Of a stretch of 6,642 bases of DNA, positions 1 through 3,451 are shown piece by piece (the stretch's first letter is position 1; every line of letters begins with the position of its first letter). The translations under genes were made by a program, and so were the position numbers. Location of the stretch: positions 1-6,642 of the forward strand of contig JUNU01000374.1 of assembly GCA_001067655.1 (NCBI GenBank), read 5' to 3'. The notes under the pieces were generated by a model. That model was not told where the DNA came from, searched no databases, and saw only the letters and a program-made list of their open reading frames with translations. This DNA comes from Neisseria lactamica. Its GTDB lineage: Bacteria; Pseudomonadota; Gammaproteobacteria; Burkholderiales; Neisseriaceae.

Positions 1-53
1 GAGCACCTTCTTCCGGCAAACCGCACAAGCCATGATTGCCAAACACATCGACC
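1..53 (+). pseudogene. 5' remnant of an IS1106-like (IS5 family) transposase
   Basis: Frame 2 reads STFFRQTAQAMIAKHIDR from base 2, which I recognise as the N-terminus (after the initiator Met) of the common neisserial IS1106-like transposase. The single G at base 1 would be the last base of its ATG, which lies outside the window. In intact copies the protein continues with FPLLKLDQ. Here it breaks off after about 18 codons at CATCGACCG and runs directly into a different IS end beginning GAGACC, so the gene is a fragment that cannot encode the DDE catalytic core. The junction is a deletion or rearrangement, or nested insertion of a second element. The family call rests on memory of the sequence. 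Confidence 0.75.
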
Positions 54-132
54 GAGACCTTCGCAAAAAATCCCTTCCCCGACAGCCGAAAACCTGTGTT
101 TGGGTTTCGGCTGTCGGGGAAGGGATTTTTTG
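54..132. mobile_element. IS1106-like terminal sequence forming a long palindrome
   Basis: Base 54 starts GAGACCTTCGCAAAA, one mismatch away from the terminal repeat GAGACCTTTGCAAAA seen at 6589-6603. It runs into CCGACAGCCGAAA, then ACCTGTGTTTGGG, then TTTCGGCTGTCGG. The loop and right arm match, in reverse complement, the sub-terminal CCGAAACCC-AACACAGG type sequence visible at 6623-6640. The piece therefore looks like the 3' end of an IS whose transposase read on the plus strand, with the left arm converted into its mirror image. The right side ends at ATTTTTTG without a complete GCAAAGGTCTC terminus, so the element is incomplete. Confidence 0.6.
65..131. terminator. Perfect 27-bp-arm hairpin downstream of fitB, likely bidirectional terminator
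   Basis: Bases 65-91 and 105-131 are perfect inverted repeats around a 13-base loop (92-104). Each outer end of the stem is a run of six A or T, so either transcript would show a GC-rich stem followed by U6. It lies about 45 bases past the fitB stop codon on the minus strand and is the obvious place for the fitAB transcript to end. The stem is made of IS-end sequence, so an IS remnant seems to have been recruited as the terminator. Confidence 0.7.
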
Positions 133-175
133 TTTATCAGTCGGTTGAGAGAGACTGTTGTTTGGTATGGACTAT

Positions 176-601
176 TTATTTACCACCTAGAAACGGGTTG
201 ATGACTTTTAATCCGGCTGCGGTAAACGGAGTCGTATCTCGGGTAGCTACCGTCATATGGTGGTAACGCGCTATGGCCGCAATATAGCCGTCTGCCGCCG
301 CAACAGTGAATCCTGCCGCCCGCGCTGTTGCACGAACTTCGGCGTAAGCAACGGCAGCTTCGATGTCAAAATCCAAAATACGGTCTGAAAATACAGGTAA
401 TATTGTTTCTTCCAGTTTTTCCAACAACAGCCGTTTTTTCCCGCCTTCGGGAAGTATGGCGATGCCAAAACGCAGTTCCGCCACGGTAATGCTGGAAAGA
501 TATAGTGTTTCCACCGGTTGTCTGTCCAACCAAGCGATGACGGCAGAGTCAGGCTTGGGTCGGAGCGGTTCAGAAATGATATTGGTGTCCAGCAGAATCA
601 T
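176..601 (-). CDS. fitB: FitB-like PIN-domain toxin (VapC family ribonuclease)
   Basis: The product has 141 residues and starts MILLDTNIISEPLRP, nearly identical to the start of gonococcal FitB. PIN-domain nucleases cut RNA with Mg2+ held by clustered acidic residues. All four expected acidic positions are present: D5 (LLDTN), E42 (ITVAELR), D104 (AAADGYIAA) and D122 (ATRDT). The length matches the family (about 139). The ATG at 601 shares its A with the TAA of fitA (TAATG), so translation is probably coupled and antitoxin is made first. In the known gonococcal complex FitA and FitB bind each other and jointly repress the operon; the pair was named for its effect on trafficking across epithelial cells. 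Divergence in the middle and at the C-terminus (ends NPFLGGK) suggests a paralog rather than the classical chromosomal copy. Nothing visible suggests inactivation. Confidence 0.93.
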   Translation of the reverse strand: MILLDTNIISEPLRPKPDSAVIAWLDRQPVETLYLSSITVAELRFGIAILPEGGKKRLLLEKLEETILPVFSDRILDFDIEAAVAYAEVRATARAAGFTVAAADGYIAAIARYHHMTVATRDTTPFTAAGLKVINPFLGGK

Positions 602-831
602 TAAAACCGTACCTCAGTTTGCTCTTTCCGTTCTATGTCTAAATCCACACCTCCTGCTTCCCGACCGATATCGGATAGCAGTGAACCAAGACGGACACGT
701 TGTTTGGGACGTGCAGCTTGATCCAGTATCAGCCGTATTTCAGCTTCCGTACTCCGACCGGCGGCTAAGGCACGTGCTTTAAGGGCTCGATGGGTCTCTT
801 CGGATAGGTTTCTGACTGTAATGGAAGGCAT
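601..831 (-). CDS. fitA: FitA-like ribbon-helix-helix antitoxin
   Basis: I chose the ATG at 831, giving 76 residues beginning MPSITVRNLS, because AAAGGAA lies five bases upstream and FitA proteins start at this point; a longer reading frame from 921 would run through the promoter and operator. Residues 3-10 form the DNA-contacting beta strand and 11-25 and 27-40 the two helices of a ribbon-helix-helix domain; RSTEAEIRLILD is highly characteristic of FitA. The C-terminal tail (about 46-76, RLGSLLSDIGREAGGVDLD) is the part that wraps FitB in the known complex, and R68 sits where an inhibitory arginine is reported to enter the FitB active site. The role is to neutralise FitB and, with it, to bind the operator at 868-894 and repress the operon. 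The stop overlaps the fitB start by one base. Confidence 0.93.
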   Translation of the reverse strand: MPSITVRNLSEETHRALKARALAAGRSTEAEIRLILDQAARPKQRVRLGSLLSDIGREAGGVDLDIERKEQTEVRF

Positions 832-836
832 ATCCG

Positions 837-843
837 TTCCTTT
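837..843 (-). promoter_or_regulatory. Ribosome binding site deciding the fitA start
   Basis: On the minus strand AAAGGAA precedes the ATG at 831 by five bases (CGGAT). No comparable site precedes the longer in-frame start at 921, so this fixes the 76-residue antitoxin. Confidence 0.75.
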
Positions 844-866
844 CGAGGGTGTTTGAATACTGTCAA

Positions 867-895
867 ATGCTATCATTTTTGTAAATTGATAGCAA
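867..895 (-). promoter_or_regulatory. FitAB operator (TGCTATCA/TGATAGCA) overlapping the fitAB promoter
   Basis: Bases 868-875 (TGCTATCA) and 887-894 (TGATAGCA) are perfect 8-bp inverted repeats separated by 11 A/T-rich bases. This matches the half-sites I remember for the inverted repeat bound by the gonococcal FitAB complex. On the minus strand the same bases supply a plausible promoter: TTGCTA (890-895) as -35, a 17-base spacer, and TAGCAT (867-872) as -10, each 4 of 6 to consensus. Both half-sites thus sit on the promoter hexamers, so bound FitAB would exclude RNA polymerase. The expected start is near 860, leaving a leader of about 30 bases. The operator call is firm; the promoter hexamers are inference. 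Confidence 0.85.
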
Positions 896-919
896 GTAAG
901 GTGTGTATTTCCTATAAAC

Positions 920-962
920 AAAAAAGCCCGGCCGCAGCACCGTTTCCAGTGCTGCGGCCGGG
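920..962 (-). terminator. Rho-independent terminator after mobA
   Basis: Bases 927-940 and 949-962 are perfect 14-bp GC-rich inverted repeats with an 8-base loop. On the minus strand the stem is followed by CTTTTTTGTTT (A-run at 920-925 on the plus strand). It lies 57 bases beyond the mobA stop and ends the mobilization transcript just before the fitAB promoter, insulating the toxin-antitoxin operon from read-through. Confidence 0.93.
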
Positions 963-1018
963 TTATCGTTGCCGTATGGTTTCTGCAAATATGGTTTGTC
1001 GTATGTACGGATTCAAAA

Positions 1019-2254
1019 CTACCGTGTCAATCCGTCATCACCGTGTTCATGATGCAGGGACGGATTTTCTGCTGATTGAGTATTGCTGCGTTCCACTGAT
1101 GTTTCTCCGACAATGGATCGACCGGCTGCCGAAACGGCAATATCCTGCATAAGCTTCGCTTCCGCTTTATGTCCGCTTTCCGACAATTTTCGTGCCAGAG
1201 TGCTGAATTGCTCGCTTTCATCAAGTTGATGCTTCAGGTTTTGGGTCAGTTTTTCAGCAGTCATGCCGTTGTTGACGGCTGTATCAAACTGTTGCTGAGC
1301 CTTAGTATCACGCGGCTGAGCGGCGGTTTCTTTGGCCAACTGGCTGATGATACGTGCTTCGGTCTTATGTCCCATTTTGTACAGCTCTTTGGCTATTTTG
1401 CCGTACTCATCCACTATCAGTTCGCGGGTGTGCATTATTTTCTTCCAAGACTGATGTGTCGGTCGTTCGTTGTGTTTGACGGCTTCAATCAGTTCTTCAG
1501 CCTGTTGCCGGTAGCGGTTCGGTACTTGTCCGCGTGATTTTATGGCACGAAAAACGCTTTTTTCCGGTTTTTGCGTTATTCCTCGATGTTGTCGCCTAGT
1601 GGCGGCGCACTGTACACCTTCTTCACGGAGTTTTTCGGCAAAGCGAACACGCCATTCGAACAGGTCGTTTTTACGCGGATTGAGCCGATCACCAAACTGA
1701 TTACGCACTAGTACGCACAGGTGGACGTGTGGATGCGGCGGCTCCCCCTCTTTGTCCGACTCGTGGTGCAGTGCAAAGGCGTATTTGTGCCCCTCAAATT
1801 GCTCGGCAGCAAAGTTTCGGGCGGCATCCAATACAGCTTGCGGCGGTGTACCTGGCGGCATCGACAGTACGATGTTTAATGCCTCTTTATGCTTGGTGTG
1901 TTCGGCAATACCCAATCGTTTCCAATCCTCCACCAAGTCACGTACCGCCCGTTTACCATTTAAGCGTTCGCCGTCATTGGTTTCAACCTGTATTTTGCCG
2001 TTGCGTGATACATAGTCCAAATGGCCGCGTACTCCGGCAATCCCTTTTGAATTACTGCTGAGGCGGCGAGGTATTTTTACCATTACTTCGGGGTGCTTGA
2101 GAGCGGCGGCCTTAAGATTGGTTAGGCCGCTGCCGGATTTCAGCGGTTTTGACGGGCGGCGGCCGTGACCCAAATACAAGCCGCCCCGGTCTTTGGATTT
2201 GACGGCACGGGTTTTATAACCTAAAAACCAGTCGTCTATGGGATTGGTCGCCAT
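1019..2254 (-). CDS. mobA: MobA-type relaxase (MOBP/VirD2-like mobilization nuclease)
   Basis: The product has 411 residues. Relaxases nick one strand at the origin of transfer through a tyrosine, stay attached to the 5' end and pilot the strand into a recipient. The region GVRGHLDYVSRNG (74-86) resembles the family motif I, with Y81 as candidate catalytic tyrosine. HHESDKEGEPPHPHVHLCV (163-181) is the metal-binding histidine motif III, with H163/H164, H176 and H178 as candidate ligands. The nuclease domain covers roughly 55-225. The C-terminal half is charged and helical and contains an internal duplication (284-312 and 350-378, each with a GHKxEA core). The ATG at 2254 has an ideal AAGGAGG six bases upstream that overlaps the mobC stop codon, showing coupled expression. 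No primase or helicase domain is seen, which fits a mobilizable rather than self-transmissible element. The exact MOB subfamily is inferred. Confidence 0.88.
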   Translation of the reverse strand: MATNPIDDWFLGYKTRAVKSKDRGGLYLGHGRRPSKPLKSGSGLTNLKAAALKHPEVMVKIPRRLSSNSKGIAGVRGHLDYVSRNGKIQVETNDGERLNGKRAVRDLVEDWKRLGIAEHTKHKEALNIVLSMPPGTPPQAVLDAARNFAAEQFEGHKYAFALHHESDKEGEPPHPHVHLCVLVRNQFGDRLNPRKNDLFEWRVRFAEKLREEGVQCAATRRQHRGITQKPEKSVFRAIKSRGQVPNRYRQQAEELIEAVKHNERPTHQSWKKIMHTRELIVDEYGKIAKELYKMGHKTEARIISQLAKETAAQPRDTKAQQQFDTAVNNGMTAEKLTQNLKHQLDESEQFSTLARKLSESGHKAEAKLMQDIAVSAAGRSIVGETSVERSNTQSAENPSLHHEHGDDGLTR

Positions 2255-2260
2255 AGTCTG

Positions 2261-2267
2261 CCTCCTT
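2261..2267 (-). promoter_or_regulatory. mobA ribosome binding site overlapping the mobC stop
   Basis: AAGGAGG on the minus strand lies six bases before the mobA ATG; its first two A bases are also the last two of the mobC TAA. Ribosomes terminating on mobC would be delivered directly to mobA, keeping relaxase and accessory protein in proportion. Confidence 0.8.
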
Positions 2268-2802
2268 ATTTTTTACGCCTTCGCTGGGTATGCAGTACCC
2301 GCCCGACGCGCTCGGTATGGTTGTTGATGATTTCGCGCAGCTCGGCGATGTATTGTGATGTCAGAGAGACAGGTTCGCCCGCATTGAGTTTGTGGGCGAT
2401 TTGGTTGAGATTTCGTCCGATACTCAAAAGTTGGTAATTTGAATGGTGTAATTCGTCCAGTTCGACGGCGGAGAGGATGGGATGGCGGCTAATATGTGTC
2501 TGTATGATGTCGCGTATTGCATCGTTGATCGTGCCGCCACGCCGTTTAGCGGCCTCTTCCAAATACGCACGGTCTTTGTTGGGCAGGCGGACGGTAATGC
2601 GTTTGTTGCTTTTGGGCGGCGGCAGTGAAACTGGTTCGGGTTCTGCGGCTTGTTCTAATAAAGATTGTGCTGTTTTCTTAAGCAGCAGAGAAATGCTATC
2701 TTTGCCGTATCGCATCACAGCTAAGGCGCGCAATGATGACTGTTCACTTTCGGTTAGACCGAACACCCTGATCGGGCTGCTTTTACCATTTTCATTATTC
2801 AT
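2266..2802 (-). CDS. mobC: MobC-like relaxosome accessory protein
   Basis: The ATG at 2802 gives 178 residues (MNNENGKSSPIRVFGL). A longer in-frame GTG start at 2880 would translate straight through a DUS terminator hairpin and is unlikely; the site before 2802 (GAG eight bases upstream) is weak. Residues about 70-105 (KRITVRLPNKDRAYLEEAAKRRGGTINDAIRDIIQTHI) look like a ribbon-helix-helix DNA-binding fold. Residues about 120-145 (HSNYQLLSIGRNLNQIAHKLN) carry the GxNLNQIAxxLN signature of MobC and related oriT-binding accessory proteins. MobC proteins bind and help melt oriT so the relaxase can nick. The N-terminal 45 residues (RVFGLTESEQSSLRALA, YGKDSISLLLKKTAQ) recur in the frameshifted gene just upstream, so this segment is a duplicated module. 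It is directly followed by mobA. Family membership is firm; the domain limits are approximate. Confidence 0.87.
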   Translation of the reverse strand: MNNENGKSSPIRVFGLTESEQSSLRALAVMRYGKDSISLLLKKTAQSLLEQAAEPEPVSLPPPKSNKRITVRLPNKDRAYLEEAAKRRGGTINDAIRDIIQTHISRHPILSAVELDELHHSNYQLLSIGRNLNQIAHKLNAGEPVSLTSQYIAELREIINNHTERVGRVLHTQRRRKK

Positions 2803-2811
2803 ATGATTACT

Positions 2812-2845
2812 CAAAAATAAGGCCGTCTGATGTTCAGACGGCCTT
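2812..2845 (-). terminator. DUS-containing terminator hairpin
   Basis: Bases 2819-2830 and 2834-2845 are perfect 12-bp inverted repeats (AAGGCCGTCTGA / TCAGACGGCCTT) around a 3-base loop. On the minus strand the stem is followed by TTATTTTT, giving a terminator for the mobC-like gene that ends at 2910. The stem is built from neisserial uptake-sequence core. It lies only about 10 bases before the mobC ATG, so mobC transcription must either read through it or start within the hairpin region. Confidence 0.85.
2831..2842 (-). other. DNA uptake sequence (DUS)
   Basis: The minus strand reads GCCGTCTGAA across 2833-2842, preceded by AG (2843-2844), giving AGGCCGTCTGAA, the AG variant of the 12-base uptake sequence bound by the pilin ComP in Neisseria. 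The other arm of the hairpin lacks the final A and is a partial copy. It is the only full 10-base core I found in the window, a low density that agrees with horizontally acquired DNA. Confidence 0.85.
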
Positions 2846-2909
2846 GAAGGGTGAAATTCAAAAGAGGCGAGGAGAATCACCGTATCGGATCAAAACCAGG
2901 ACTATCCGA

Positions 2910-3319
2910 TTACTTGTTCTGTTCCTTGGCAGTTTCAATAATCTGCGACTTGTAAAAATTAGCCCGCGCTTTTACTTGCATATCGGGCGGCATGTCGTGG
3001 ACTGCTTTTTCCATCAGATACTCTTTAAATTGCCGCTTCTGTCTCTCGGGTTGCGTCAAAAAAGTATCCTGCATCAGGTAACGATGTTTGGCGGTGTGTA
3101 GCCGTTCTTCAGGGGAAGACGGTACCACGTCCCGGACAGTGGGCACTTCTTTAACGTCTGTTTTTTCCAATGCCTCCTCCTGGCTGTTTTTTTGAGTAGC
3201 GGAGAAACGCAGTCCTTGCCGTACCGGGGAGCAGCTAAGGCACGTAACGCCGACAATTCGTCTTCTGACCGACCAAATACTCTGACCGGGCGGTTCTTTC
3301 CGTTTCCTGTGACATTCAT
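2910..3319 (-). pseudogene. Frameshifted mobC-like paralog
   Basis: The ATG at 3319, preceded by GGAAAAAAT, starts MNVTGNGKNRPVRVFG. Over about 45 residues this frame aligns with the MobC N-terminus: PVRVFGRSEDELSALRALA against PIRVFGLTESEQSSLRALA, and RYGKDCVSPLLKKTA against RYGKDSISLLLKKTA. After KKTA the frame stays open but gives basic sequence with no resemblance. The frame one base back continues plausibly (QEEALEKTDVKEV to a C-terminal FYKSQIIETAKEQNK) and stops at 2910. A missing base near 3178-3193 explains this. Either A7 (3187-3193) has lost one A, or GCC-CAG has lost a C; the latter would restore KKTAQ exactly as in mobC. The repaired protein would be about 136 residues, lacking the RHH and MobC signature regions, with an unrecognised helical C-terminus. 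It could instead be expressed by slippage on A7. Confidence 0.75.
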
Positions 3320-3451
3320 ATTTTTTCCAAAGGAAAAAGCCCGCCAGTTCTGACGACTGAGTGGGTATATTTTTTAGGCAATCTGAAAATATCCAGTAAC
3401 AAAAAGCCGCCATTAACTGATCAATGGCGGCTTTTTGTTAAGCAGAAATTA
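3320..3451. other. Structured non-coding region, candidate oriT/leader
   Basis: No gene is visible here. Three inverted repeats follow each other: an imperfect one (CCCGCCAGT near 3341 with ACTGAGTGGG near 3356), ATATTTT/AAAATAT (3367-3373 and 3386-3392), and the 17-bp terminator stem at 3398-3439. Its position directly upstream of the mob genes makes it the best place in the window to expect an origin of transfer or the mob promoter. I could not recognise a known nic sequence, so this is inference. Confidence 0.35.
3398..3439. terminator. Bidirectional terminator after the helicase gene
   Basis: Bases 3398-3414 and 3423-3439 are perfect 17-bp inverted repeats (AACAAAAAGCCGCCATT and its complement) with an 8-base loop. 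The stem ends in A5 on one side and T5 on the other, so it can terminate in both directions. It lies 13 bases past the helicase stop and separates that operon from the mob genes. Confidence 0.93.

Noticed and set aside
363..782. Plus-strand open frame of 139 residues
   Set aside because: It lies antisense to fitB and fitA, has no family resemblance, and crosses two well-supported genes.
1729..2061. Plus-strand open frames opposite mobA
   Set aside because: They are antisense to the relaxase coding region and its motifs, with compositions typical of shadow frames.
2803..2880. N-terminal extension of mobC from a GTG at 2880
   Set aside because: It would translate the DUS hairpin, has no good ribosome site, and the upstream paralog begins at the position equivalent to 2802.
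2884..2910. ATCGGAT/ATCCGAT inverted repeat at the end of the mobC-like gene
   Set aside because: The stem is only seven base pairs with a 13-base loop and no T-run; the DUS hairpin just beyond is the better terminator.
3063..3073. TATCCTGC resembling the RP4 nic site (also near 1141-1148)
   Set aside because: Both copies lie inside coding sequence, lack the flanking inverted repeat of an RP4-type oriT, and related ATCCTG strings occur several times by chance (for example near 5164 and 6373).
3074..3319. An 81-residue protein from the ATG at 3319 to a stop at 3074
   Set aside because: Only the first 45 residues resemble MobC. The rest is an out-of-frame reading of the segment that is better explained by the frame ending at 2910, so it is annotated as one frameshifted gene.
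2910..3413. A 167-residue frame starting at 3413
   Set aside because: Its N-terminal half would begin inside the 17-bp terminator stem and is the wrong-frame shadow of the mobC-like N-terminus; only its C-terminal part is real.
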